Origin: CALISC01 sp963542545 | GTDB taxonomy: Bacteria > Bacillota_I > Bacilli_A > Acholeplasmatales > Acholeplasmataceae | Assembly (NCBI GenBank): GCA_963542545.1 | Contig: CAUTWO010000001.1 | Span: forward strand, 1-64,000 | Length of the DNA stretch: 64,000 nt | Direction: 5' to 3' | The notes under the pieces: generated by a model | The model's input: the letters and a program-made list of their open reading frames with translations, nothing else | Databases searched by the model: none | Told to the model about the DNA's origin: nothing | Translations under genes and position numbers: made by a program | Shown: positions 43,628 through 52,194 of the stretch, piece by piece | How positions within the stretch are numbered: position 1 is the first letter of the stretch | How the letters are laid out: every line of letters begins with the position of its first letter

Positions 43628-46446
43628 ATTTTTAACACCTTTCTTAAATATTTTCCAGTCAAGGAACGTGGATTTTCACAAATATCTTGAACTGTACCTT
43701 TCGCAACGATTTCGCCACCTTCATCACCGCCATATGGCCCTAAGTCAATTATCCAGTCTGCCTGTTTAATGACATCTAAGTTATGTTCAATTACCACCAT
43801 AGTGGTGCCTTTGTCTACTAGTTTATGAAGAACCTGACAAAGTTTTTTAACGTCTTCTTGGTGAAGTCCAGTGGTTGGTTCATCTAAAATAAAGATAGTT
43901 CCAGGTTTGATTTCCTTGTGCAGTTCAGAGGCTAACTTAACGCGTTGAGCCTCGCCACCAGACAAGGTATCTGAGGCTTGACCTAATTTAATGTAGCCAA
44001 GTCCAACTTCCTGCATCACGCTTAAGCGTTTGTGGATTTGCGGGAAGTTTTTAAAAACAGAAACCGCTTCTTCCACTCGCATCTCAAGAACATCTGCGAT
44101 GTTAAAGTCTTTGTATTTAACTTGCAAGGTTTCTGAGTTGAATCTAGTTCCGTTACATAAACTACACTTAACATAAACATCTGGCAAGAAGTGCATTGAG
44201 ATTTTTTTAAGTCCGTCACCTTTGCACTCCTCACAACGCCCTCCTTTGACGTTAAAAGAAAACCTACCTTTTTGATAGCCTCTTTGTTTTGATAAAGGAA
44301 GTTCTGCAAAAAGTCCACGAATATAGTCAAACACACCGATGTAAGTAGCGGGATTTGAACGCGGGGTTCTACCAATTGGGGCTTGCGAGATTTCAATGAT
44401 TTTCTTTATCTTTGAAAAATCTTGTACCCACTCAACTTTAGGTTTAGTTTGTTTAGTGTCACCTAATTTAATTTGCAGAGATTTTAACAATACATCTTGC
44501 ACTAAACTAGATTTACCAGAGCCAGAAACACCTGTAACTACAGTTAAAACATTTAAGTAAAATCTGGTGTCAATATTTTTTAAGTTATTTTCATGTGCTT
44601 TACTAATTTCTATATAGTCAAAATCGCTGATTGCTCGGCGTTTTGCCGGAATTGGCACTTCGGTTTGTCCAGACAAATAATAGCCAGTTAGTGATTTTGG
44701 TTTTTCAATAAAGTCTTTTGGTGTGCCTTCCGCCACTAACTCACCACCAAAATCTCCGGCTTTCGGGCCAATGTCAATAATCCAGTCAGCGGCTTCCATG
44801 GTCTCAGTGTCGTGTTCTACCACCACCAAGGTATTTCCAAGGTCTCGCATTTTACAAAGAGTGTTGATTAACTTAGCGTTATCAGCCTGATGGAGACCAA
44901 TTGAAGGCTCGTCAAGCACATAAAGTACTCCCGAAAGTTTCGCGCCAATTTGTGTAGCTAGTCTAATTCGCTGCAACTCACCACCAGACAAGGTCGCGGC
45001 CGAACGATTTAAATTAAGGTAAGAAAGTCCAACGTCGTTAAGGAAGTTTAGGCGGTCTTTAATTTCTTTTAAAATGCTTAAAGAAATCGCGTTTTCTTCT
45101 TCGGTTAAAGTTAAGTTATTTAAAAACTCAAGTAGTTTTTTAACCGACAGATCAGAAAGTTCAAAAATATTTAAATCTTTTATTTTAACCGAAAGCGCAG
45201 ATTGATTTAAACGTTTGCCTTCGCATTGTTTGCATACTGATTCTTTTGCAAACTTACCAAGCCACTCGCGGAACCACTCTGCTGTTGTTGTGTCAAAACG
45301 TCTTTGATAGTGATTGACAACTCCTTCAAACTGCTCTATTTTTTTAGTAATACGTCCGCTTTTTGAAATTAAATTAAACTCAATTAACTCAGGACTACCA
45401 AAATACAGTTTTTGGAGTTTTTCTTTATCAAGTAGTTTTAATGAAGTGTTTGTGTCAATTTGAAAAAAGTTAGCAGCAATTTCAAAAACTTGCGACTGCA
45501 AATTATCTTCGTTATTATTTTGAGCAGGAATTATTGCGCCTTCCTTAATTGAGAGTTCTGGGTCAAAAACCAGTTCAGGCTCAATTGTCATAATACTGCC
45601 TAAGCCTTTGCAGTTTGGACAAGCACCAATTGGTACATTAAACGAAAACAAACGTGGCTCAATTTTTGGAATTTCAAAAATTTCGTCTTGATAGTGATAG
45701 TGTTCAGAAAAAGGAGTAAGTTCGTTTGTCTCGGTGTTTCTAATGTAGATAACTTTGGCGTTTTCTTTAAATGCAGTTTCTATAGTTTCAAAAATTCTTG
45801 AAACTTTGTCATCTGAAACTGTGATTGTTGAAATTATGACATAGAGAAAATCTTGGTTAGTTTCTATTTTTTCTTCGTCAATTCTAATGACCTGACCATC
45901 TACTAAAACACGGTTATACCCTTTCTTTTGAATACGATTGAGAAAATCTAGATTATCTTCATTTGGCAGTTTAGTTTCTTTGATTAAAATTTGGATTTTA
46001 GTGTCAAGTAACTTCATTGCAAACGCAGTAATTTCTTGAATAGTTTCTCTTGCTAAAGGTTTATTGTCTAAAGTAAAAGGTTTACCGATTGACGCAAAAA
46101 GTAGTCTGATGTAGTCGTAAATCTCGGTTTGTGTACCTACTGTTGAGCGAGGGTTAAAAACTGAACTTTTTTGGTCAATTGCGATACTTGGCGAAAGTCC
46201 TTCAATCTTGTCAACATTTGGTTTTTCAAAGTTGCCAAGAAACTGACGAGCATATGAAGAAAGCGATTCAATATATCTGCGCTGTCCTTCTTGATAAAGG
46301 GTATCAAAGGCCAGTGTAGACTTACCAGAACCAGAGACCCCTGTTACTATCACTAACTTGTTTTTAGGAATAGATACATTGATGTTTTTTAAGTTGTTTT
46401 CTTTAGCGCCATAGACGTTAATATATTTAGTGATATCGCTTTTCAT
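43624..46446 (-). CDS. uvrA: UvrABC excinuclease subunit A
   Basis: 940 residues. Two ABC ATPase modules: Walker A GVSGSGKSTLAFD and GVSGSGKSSLVQD, two LSGGE signatures, two VLDEP-type Walker B sites, and zinc fingers of the CxxC type (CPNC, CKQC..., CEEC...CSLC). Recognises DNA damage with UvrB. The stop is TGA and the lgt start overlaps it by four bases; ligA overlaps at the other end by four. Confidence 0.97.
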   Translation of the reverse strand: MKSDITKYINVYGAKENNLKNINVSIPKNKLVIVTGVSGSGKSTLAFDTLYQEGQRRYIESLSSYARQFLGNFEKPNVDKIEGLSPSIAIDQKSSVFNPRSTVGTQTEIYDYIRLLFASIGKPFTLDNKPLARETIQEITAFAMKLLDTKIQILIKETKLPNEDNLDFLNRIQKKGYNRVLVDGQVIRIDEEKIETNQDFLYVIISTITVSDDKVSRIFETIETAFKENAKVIYIRNTETNELTPFSEHYHYQDEIFEIPKIEPRLFSFNVPIGACPNCKGLGSIMTIEPELVFDPELSIKEGAIIPAQNNNEDNLQSQVFEIAANFFQIDTNTSLKLLDKEKLQKLYFGSPELIEFNLISKSGRITKKIEQFEGVVNHYQRRFDTTTAEWFREWLGKFAKESVCKQCEGKRLNQSALSVKIKDLNIFELSDLSVKKLLEFLNNLTLTEEENAISLSILKEIKDRLNFLNDVGLSYLNLNRSAATLSGGELQRIRLATQIGAKLSGVLYVLDEPSIGLHQADNAKLINTLCKMRDLGNTLVVVEHDTETMEAADWIIDIGPKAGDFGGELVAEGTPKDFIEKPKSLTGYYLSGQTEVPIPAKRRAISDFDYIEISKAHENNLKNIDTRFYLNVLTVVTGVSGSGKSSLVQDVLLKSLQIKLGDTKQTKPKVEWVQDFSKIKKIIEISQAPIGRTPRSNPATYIGVFDYIRGLFAELPLSKQRGYQKGRFSFNVKGGRCEECKGDGLKKISMHFLPDVYVKCSLCNGTRFNSETLQVKYKDFNIADVLEMRVEEAVSVFKNFPQIHKRLSVMQEVGLGYIKLGQASDTLSGGEAQRVKLASELHKEIKPGTIFILDEPTTGLHQEDVKKLCQVLHKLVDKGTTMVVIEHNLDVIKQADWIIDLGPYGGDEGGEIVAKGTVQDICENPRSLTGKYLRKVLKI

Positions 46447-48425
46447 TTCAACAATTCCTCAAGGTCTTTTTCGTAAAGTAATGTTGTGTTAAATTGTTTG
46501 GCTTTGCTTAACTTAGAACCTGCGTTTTCGCCAACTATCAATACATCTGTTTCTTTGCTAATTGAAGATACTATATTAGCGCCTAGTTTAGCCAAAATGT
46601 CCTGCAATACTGCTCTTTTGTAGTTTTGAAGAGTACCAGTAATTAACACTTTTTTACCACTAAAATAACTGTCTTGAACCGCAAGTTCTTCTTCTGTTAA
46701 AACAAAACCATTAGTTTTTAAAAACTCAACTAATGCTTGGCCTTTTGGGCTGTTAAAATAACTTACTAAAGAACCTGCAATACTAGGGCCGATTTCATTA
46801 ATTTCGGCAATTTCTTCTTCAGTTGCCAAAAGCAAAGCATCTATATTTTTAAAGTGTTTTGTAATCAAACCTGCTACTTTCTTTCCGACATTTGGAATAC
46901 CAAGGGCAAAAAGCAGAGTTCTAAAAGGCGCATTTTTAGATGCTTCAATTTCTGTTAAAATTTTGTCAACAGAACGGTCTTTAAAGCCTTCTAAGGCGAT
47001 TAACTGGCTTCTAAACTTATGGAGAAAATAAATATCTTGAATGTTTTTAATAAAACCTTGGTTAAACAAAGTTTCAATAGTTTTTTCACCCAAATCCTGG
47101 ATATTCATGCAAGTCCTTGCACAAAAATGAATTAAACTGTTAATAACTCTGGAGTCACATTCTAAGTTCTCACATACCCAAAATGCCTGTTTTTTTATTA
47201 GTTTACTGTTGCATGCAGGACAAGTTTTAATCATTTCAAAAGGCTTAGCGGTTGCTGGTCTTTTTCCTTTAATTACTTCGGTAATTTCTGGAATGATTTC
47301 AGCTGCTTTGTATACCAAAACGTAGTCTCCTACTCTAATGTCTTTCTCTTTAACAAATGCTTCATTATGCAGTGTTGCTCTTTGCACATAAGTTCCAGAA
47401 ACAAACACACGGTCAAACTCAGCGACTGGCGTAACTGCTCCAGTTCTCCCGACTTGGTAGACAATGTTGTTAATTTTAGTTTCTACTTTTTCAGGTTCAA
47501 ATTTATAGGCAATAGCCCACCTAGGCGATTTTACTGTAAAACCTAAACTAGCCTGCACTTTAAAGTCGTTGACTTTAAAGACAATTCCGTCAGTTGCGTA
47601 GTCTAGATTTTTTCTTAAGTTATCGTAATAAACTACACTATCTGTAAGTTCGTTTAGTGTTAAAGTTTTGTAGTTAGGATTAACTTTAAACCCTAGTTTT
47701 TCAAGGTATAAAAGAGCCTCAATTTGGCTGTTAACATTGTACTTTTCGGCGTCCACTAAAGTATAGATAAAAATGTCTAGTCCACGTTTTCTTACAATTT
47801 CTGTGTTAAGTTGACGAATAGTTCCAGCTGTGGCGTTTCGGGGATTTGCAAATAAGTTCTCACCAGTTTTTAAGCGTTCTTCATTGATTTTTTTAAATTG
47901 AGAGTTCGGCATAAAAATCTCACCACGCACAGTCAAAGTTACAGGTTCAGTTAATTTAAGTGGCAAAGAATTTGTTTTAATTACAGTTTTAGTTACATCT
48001 TCACCAACTTGTCCATCACCACGGGTAGAGGCTTTTTTGAAATATCCGTTTTCGTAGTCTAAGTTAATTGCCAGACCATCAATTTTTAGTTCAGAGACAA
48101 ATTTAGTGTTGGGATATTTTTCGTTAACTTTAGCAAAAAAACCAAAAAGTTCGTCTTGCGAGTATACGTTATTTAATGACTTCATTGGCACAGGGTGCAC
48201 AACTTTTTCAAAACCTAAAAGAATTTCTCCGCCCACTTTTAAAGTTGGAGAATCTGGTTTTTTGAGTTCAGGAAAATCATGTTCAAGTTGTTCAAGTTCC
48301 TTGACTAGCATGTCATATTCAAAGTCAGAAATCAAAGGTTTATCTAATGTATAGTACTGTTTTGCGGCTTCGTTAATCTGCTTAATTAAATTGTCTATTC
48401 TGTCTTTTTTTGCCTTTAAATCCAT
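46443..48425 (-). CDS. ligA: NAD-dependent DNA ligase
   Basis: 660 residues with all expected domains: Ia NAD-binding (YYTLDKPLISD.EYD), adenylation with the active-site K114 in ELKIDG, OB fold, four-Cys zinc finger (CPAC...CENLEC), helix-hairpin-helix repeats and C-terminal BRCT. Seals nicks in replication and repair. There is no ribosome binding site; an extended -10 box TGCTATAAT ends six bases before the ATG, so the mRNA should be leaderless. Probably first gene of the ligA-uvrA-lgt-trxB-whiA transcript. Confidence 0.97.
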   Translation of the reverse strand: MDLKAKKDRIDNLIKQINEAAKQYYTLDKPLISDFEYDMLVKELEQLEHDFPELKKPDSPTLKVGGEILLGFEKVVHPVPMKSLNNVYSQDELFGFFAKVNEKYPNTKFVSELKIDGLAINLDYENGYFKKASTRGDGQVGEDVTKTVIKTNSLPLKLTEPVTLTVRGEIFMPNSQFKKINEERLKTGENLFANPRNATAGTIRQLNTEIVRKRGLDIFIYTLVDAEKYNVNSQIEALLYLEKLGFKVNPNYKTLTLNELTDSVVYYDNLRKNLDYATDGIVFKVNDFKVQASLGFTVKSPRWAIAYKFEPEKVETKINNIVYQVGRTGAVTPVAEFDRVFVSGTYVQRATLHNEAFVKEKDIRVGDYVLVYKAAEIIPEITEVIKGKRPATAKPFEMIKTCPACNSKLIKKQAFWVCENLECDSRVINSLIHFCARTCMNIQDLGEKTIETLFNQGFIKNIQDIYFLHKFRSQLIALEGFKDRSVDKILTEIEASKNAPFRTLLFALGIPNVGKKVAGLITKHFKNIDALLLATEEEIAEINEIGPSIAGSLVSYFNSPKGQALVEFLKTNGFVLTEEELAVQDSYFSGKKVLITGTLQNYKRAVLQDILAKLGANIVSSISKETDVLIVGENAGSKLSKAKQFNTTLLYEKDLEELLK

Positions 48426-48431
48426 ACCTAG

Positions 48432-48440
48432 ATTATAGCA
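48432..48440 (-). promoter_or_regulatory. Extended -10 promoter directly before ligA ATG
   Basis: On the minus strand TGC is followed by TATAAT (48432-48437), a good extended -10 element. Only six bases separate it from the ATG (48423-48425), so RNA would begin at or next to the start codon. Confidence 0.6.
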
Positions 48441-48611
48441 TTTGACCGAAATAAAAATACTTGCAACGCTTTTGAGTGTTTAAATAAATTGTTCAATTAC
48501 TAAATTTAAAAAAGAGTACTTTTGATGCAAAAAATAATTAAAATAACCACCTGTTTTGTATAATTTTTATGTGTGAAATTTAAGTTTTTAAGACTGAAAA
48601 AAGGAGTGAAA

Positions 48612-49553
48612 ATGCAAAGAAAAATTTATCTAGCAGGTGGTTGCTTTTGGGGAATGCAAGCATATTTTTCTAAACTAAAAGGACTAATTTCCGAAGTTGG
48701 TTATGCAAATGGTAATACTAAAGAAACGAATTACAAAATAGTTTCAAATACTAATCACGCTGAAGTTATTAAAATAATTTACGATGACCTTTTAATTAGA
48801 ACTGCAGAAATTATTGATAGATTTATGCAAATCATTGACCCTTTTTCTTTAAATCGTCAAGCCAATGATGTTGGAACTCAGTATAGAACTGGAATTTTCT
48901 TTGAAAAAGGCGATTTATTTACTAAAAAAATCGCTGAACTTTTTAAAGCATATGTTGAAAAAATTAACGGAAAAAAATCACATGTTATCATCGAAGAAAT
49001 TAAAAATTATGTCAAAGCTGAAGAATATCACCAAGACTACTTAAAGAAAAATCCAACTGGCTATTGTCATATCAACCCAAACGTTGTTTTTAATTCGCTT
49101 AGCAATTTTAAAAAATTAGATACAAAAGAAATTCAGAAATTAAACTTAGATAAACAAAGTTTAGGTATTATGCTAAACAAAGAAACTGAATACCCGCATT
49201 CAAGTGAGTTTAATTTAAACGACAAAAAAGGTATCTACATTGACAAAATTTCAAAAGAGCCACTTTTCTTAAGTGAAAATAAATACGACGCTGGTTGTGG
49301 TTGGCCTAGTTTTACCAGACCAATTTTCCAAACTGCTCTAAACTATTTTAAAGACAATACACTTGCTGAAGAAAGAATTGAAGTGACTTCAAAAATCCAA
49401 GACTCGCACCTTGGGCATGTCTTTCCTGCACTTGCTGTAAAAACAGAAACTGGGCTTAGATATTGCATTAACGGCTTTGCGCTTGAGTTTATTGAGTTTG
49501 ATAATTTAAAAGATACAGTCTACGAAAAATACCAGTTTTATTTTACAAAGTAG
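48612..49553 (+). CDS. msrAB: Bifunctional methionine sulfoxide reductase MsrA-MsrB
   Basis: 313 residues from the ATG at 48612, which follows AAAGGAG; an in-frame GTG at 48573 is unlikely. The N-terminal MsrA has the catalytic Cys in GGCFWG (C11) and reduces the S-form; the C-terminal MsrB has CGWPSF and the catalytic Cys in RYCING and reduces the R-form. The MsrB zinc CxxC pairs are absent. Fused MsrAB is common in low-GC bacteria. A TATAAT is at 48559-48564. It probably uses thioredoxin reduced by TrxB. Confidence 0.95.
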   Translation: MQRKIYLAGGCFWGMQAYFSKLKGLISEVGYANGNTKETNYKIVSNTNHAEVIKIIYDDLLIRTAEIIDRFMQIIDPFSLNRQANDVGTQYRTGIFFEKGDLFTKKIAELFKAYVEKINGKKSHVIIEEIKNYVKAEEYHQDYLKKNPTGYCHINPNVVFNSLSNFKKLDTKEIQKLNLDKQSLGIMLNKETEYPHSSEFNLNDKKGIYIDKISKEPLFLSENKYDAGCGWPSFTRPIFQTALNYFKDNTLAEERIEVTSKIQDSHLGHVFPALAVKTETGLRYCINGFALEFIEFDNLKDTVYEKYQFYFTK

Positions 49554-49619
49554 CCATAAAAGTTTCTAAGTGAAACTCACTTCTTAATATTGGCAAACTA
49601 GGCAATTTTAGTCTAGTTT

Positions 49620-49628
49620 TGTTATAAT
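49620..49628 (+). promoter_or_regulatory. Extended -10 promoter of the guanylate-kinase-like gene
   Basis: TGTTATAAT (TG-N-TATAAT) lies 25 bases before the ATG at 49654, with an AGAGG ribosome binding site in between. No matching -35 box is seen, as is usual for extended -10 promoters. Confidence 0.6.
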
Positions 49629-49653
49629 TATTTTGCTTACAAAAGAGGTTGTC

Positions 49654-50199
49654 ATGATAATTTTAATCGGAAAAAGTGCATCTGGAAAAACTGAAATTGC
49701 CAAAGAACTAATTAAAGAACACGGTTTCAAAAAAGTTATTACAACTACAACTCGTAAGCAAAGAATTGGTGAACAAGACAAAATTGACTACTATTTTATC
49801 TCAGAAAACGAGTTTAAAGCCAAAATTCAGACAAATCAGTTTATAGAATGCTCAAAATACGCAAACAACTACTACGGAATTACAAAAGACGCAATAATTT
49901 CAGATGGTGTTGTTATTTTGGACCCTTCTGGTGTCAATGCCTTGCTTGATTTTCTGGATTTTAATGCATTTGTTTGCTTTGTTGAAACTCCTAGGTTTGT
50001 GCGCAAACGTAGGATGAAAAAAAGAGGGGATGACAACAAGTCTATCCAAAGCCGTATTCGAAGCGATGACTTGATTTTCAATAAGTTGTTTTTAAATCAG
50101 GTAAATTTAAGTTTAAAAAATTGTGGACTATTTTCAATTAAAAGTCTGACCAATAAACTAATTAAAAAATATAAAAGTTGGCAAAACAAAATTAAATAA
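49654..50199 (+). CDS. gmk: Guanylate-kinase-like protein
   Basis: 181 residues from the ATG at 49654. P-loop GKSASGKT, then TTTTRKQRIGEQDKIDYYFISENEF and ANNYYGITKDAI, which match the GMP-binding and lid segments of guanylate kinase (TTR..R.GE..G.DY.F, YYGT). It is somewhat short, and the usual GPSGVGKG is altered to GKSASGKT, so activity on GMP is likely but not certain. Ends before a bidirectional terminator. Confidence 0.75.
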   Translation: MIILIGKSASGKTEIAKELIKEHGFKKVITTTTRKQRIGEQDKIDYYFISENEFKAKIQTNQFIECSKYANNYYGITKDAIISDGVVILDPSGVNALLDFLDFNAFVCFVETPRFVRKRRMKKRGDDNKSIQSRIRSDDLIFNKLFLNQVNLSLKNCGLFSIKSLTNKLIKKYKSWQNKIK

Positions 50200-50202
50200 A
50201 CG

Positions 50203-50239
50203 AAAAAAATGACCATCAAGTTATGATGGTCATTTTTTT
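50203..50239. terminator. Bidirectional terminator
   Basis: A 10-bp stem (50209-50218 with 50224-50233) flanked by A7 and T7. It serves the guanylate-kinase-like gene on plus and the surface operon on minus. A second small hairpin (AACAAG/CTTGTT) follows at about 50242-50262. Confidence 0.85.
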
Positions 50240-50275
50240 AAAACAAGTCTTTGCGTCTTGTTAAATAAACTTTTT

Positions 50276-52084
50276 TTATCTTTTTGCAGCAACTAAACCG
50301 TAGACTTTAGCAACGTCTGTAAAGCCATAGTCCCCAGTTTCTTCAATGTATCTAACTAAATTAAGATTAGTGCTTTCTTGAGTTGCAGTCCACCAATATT
50401 GATTTGAGTCTACAAAAAACTGTGGCATCCAGTTTTCGTGGTTGTAGTTAAGCGGTCTAAATTGAGATAAGTTAACACCGCGGTAAACTACATTCGGTCC
50501 GCTAACTTTGCCAAGTACAGCAAGCGCAAAATCAGTTGGATTTTTAATTAGTTTAAAACGGTTTGCGGGACTATCTGCAGTTTTTTCAACACCAAATTCG
50601 CCATCGTCTGCTGTAACTGCAAACAGCTCTGTTTTCATGATTTCAGAAATTTCATGAAGTAAACTTCTAAAAATAGAATTGGCAAATTCAGCGACTTCAG
50701 GTTTGTTGTCTTGATGAATACTAAACGGAACAAAGTCTAAAATCATTTTAGTAAAATATGCCCTTTTGTCTGGAATTGGGCCAAACTCAACTTCTTCAAA
50801 TTTAAAGTATTCTCCGTTTAATTTCTCATATGCATCGCCAGAACTAGTGTAAACCACAGTTCTTGTAAACTGAGCAGTTAACACTCTACCAACTGAATTG
50901 AAAGTTGCAGGAGTTTGAAAAACAATTTCTTTTTGAATGTCACTTTGATTAAGTTGAACTTTAGTTTGTGGATATAAGTTTACACCTTCTACTATTGTGT
51001 GCTTGTAGTAAACTGTGATTTTAAAATTTTTTACAACCTTTGTTTTAAAAAGTTCTGCTTTAGTGATCTGAGTTCCATTTAACTCAATTTTAGTAACTTG
51101 GAAGTGTTTATCTTCTGGAAAGTCTATGTTTTTAATTTCTTCACTGTGTCTACGAGTTTGCGCATCTATTTTTCTATTAGCACCTTTTGCTTCAAATTCT
51201 AAATTATAAACTTTTCTTTTAACGTCAATTGTTACGCTGTTTTGAGCAGAGTCTGCAGATACAACTAAACTTTGTCTGCTAACTTTTGGTGTTTGATAGA
51301 CGTTTTCGTCTGGATTTTTAAAGTTAACTTGGTGAGTTGAGCCAATTTTTGCATTTAATTCACGGACGTTAGTAATTATTTGGCCGTTTTCATCTTCTGT
51401 ATTAACAATATATTTAACCTTAGCAGTAGAAGAAACAAAAACAGGTTTGATTTTAATGTTTTTATTAAATGCCGTGTTAAAATCTATTTTATTTCCGTCT
51501 GCGTCAACATAGTGAGAAACTACATGTTCCATACCCGATACAACTTTTTTAACATTAAAAAGATGTTCTTTAATAGTTTGGCTTAAAGCATGTGAATACT
51601 TAAGTTCATGTATTTTATTAAGGTCTGCGTGAATTGTGCCTTGTTTGATTTCAGGGTCAGTAAAATCAAAAGCAACAGTGTATTTTTTTAACTCAAAATA
51701 AAATACTAATTTTTGGCTTGGTTTGTTTGCATCTACTGTCAATTCAGGTTTAGAAAGTGCAGGGTTGAAGTTAATGTTGTGATTTGAAAAATCTTGTTCT
51801 GATTTTAGCGCAGTCCAAACTTTTTTAACTTCATCTGACATTAAATTTACAGTTTTACCGTGTTCAAATTCGCCAACTTTGCGGTATACACTTTTCTCTG
51901 TATTTTGGTTGTTTAACTTTTCAAAAACTAATTTAATACCAACAACAGTTTTATTTTTATCGTTGTTAATTTGGTTATTAGATTTACGAGTTGCTAACAC
52001 TGCTGTTAAAGTAATTGTGAAAATTAACAGAAATACAGTTGTCGTAATTATTGAATAAATCGTGAGTTTTTTCTTTTTTGACAT
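50276..52084 (-). CDS. Membrane-anchored surface protein 2, DUF6273-like C-terminus
   Basis: 602 residues from the ATG at 52084; its weak AGCAGA site is a degenerate copy of the AGGAGA before the paralogue. An in-frame GTG at 52123 is also possible. One membrane helix near the start (about 8-30) anchors a large outer region of several beta modules with MucBP-like spacing (VKYIVNTEDENGQI). The last 180 residues (YFKFEEVEF, ILDFVPFS, NSIFRSLL, YWWTATQ, YGLVAAKR) follow the pattern of DUF6273/C-type-lectin-like domains. Tandem paralogue of the gene at 52195. Last gene of the surface operon; an adhesin role is inferred. Confidence 0.65.
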   Translation of the reverse strand: MSKKKKLTIYSIITTTVFLLIFTITLTAVLATRKSNNQINNDKNKTVVGIKLVFEKLNNQNTEKSVYRKVGEFEHGKTVNLMSDEVKKVWTALKSEQDFSNHNINFNPALSKPELTVDANKPSQKLVFYFELKKYTVAFDFTDPEIKQGTIHADLNKIHELKYSHALSQTIKEHLFNVKKVVSGMEHVVSHYVDADGNKIDFNTAFNKNIKIKPVFVSSTAKVKYIVNTEDENGQIITNVRELNAKIGSTHQVNFKNPDENVYQTPKVSRQSLVVSADSAQNSVTIDVKRKVYNLEFEAKGANRKIDAQTRRHSEEIKNIDFPEDKHFQVTKIELNGTQITKAELFKTKVVKNFKITVYYKHTIVEGVNLYPQTKVQLNQSDIQKEIVFQTPATFNSVGRVLTAQFTRTVVYTSSGDAYEKLNGEYFKFEEVEFGPIPDKRAYFTKMILDFVPFSIHQDNKPEVAEFANSIFRSLLHEISEIMKTELFAVTADDGEFGVEKTADSPANRFKLIKNPTDFALAVLGKVSGPNVVYRGVNLSQFRPLNYNHENWMPQFFVDSNQYWWTATQESTNLNLVRYIEETGDYGFTDVAKVYGLVAAKR

Positions 52085-52154
52085 ATATCTGCTTATTTTA
52101 AAGCGCTTTATCGCAAAGTGCACAAATATTTTACTATAAAGTCTTTATTTTTAA

Positions 52155-52187
52155 GTAATTTAAAACCCCTTCTAATTTAGAAGGGGT
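52155..52187 (-). terminator. Hairpin between the two surface protein genes
   Basis: A 10-bp G+C-containing stem ACCCCTTCTA/TAGAAGGGGT (52165-52174 with 52178-52187) just after the stop of the 762-residue protein. The T-tract on the minus strand is interrupted (TTTAAATTA), so termination is probably partial, lowering expression of the downstream paralogue. Confidence 0.65.
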
Positions 52188-52194
52188 GTAGGTA

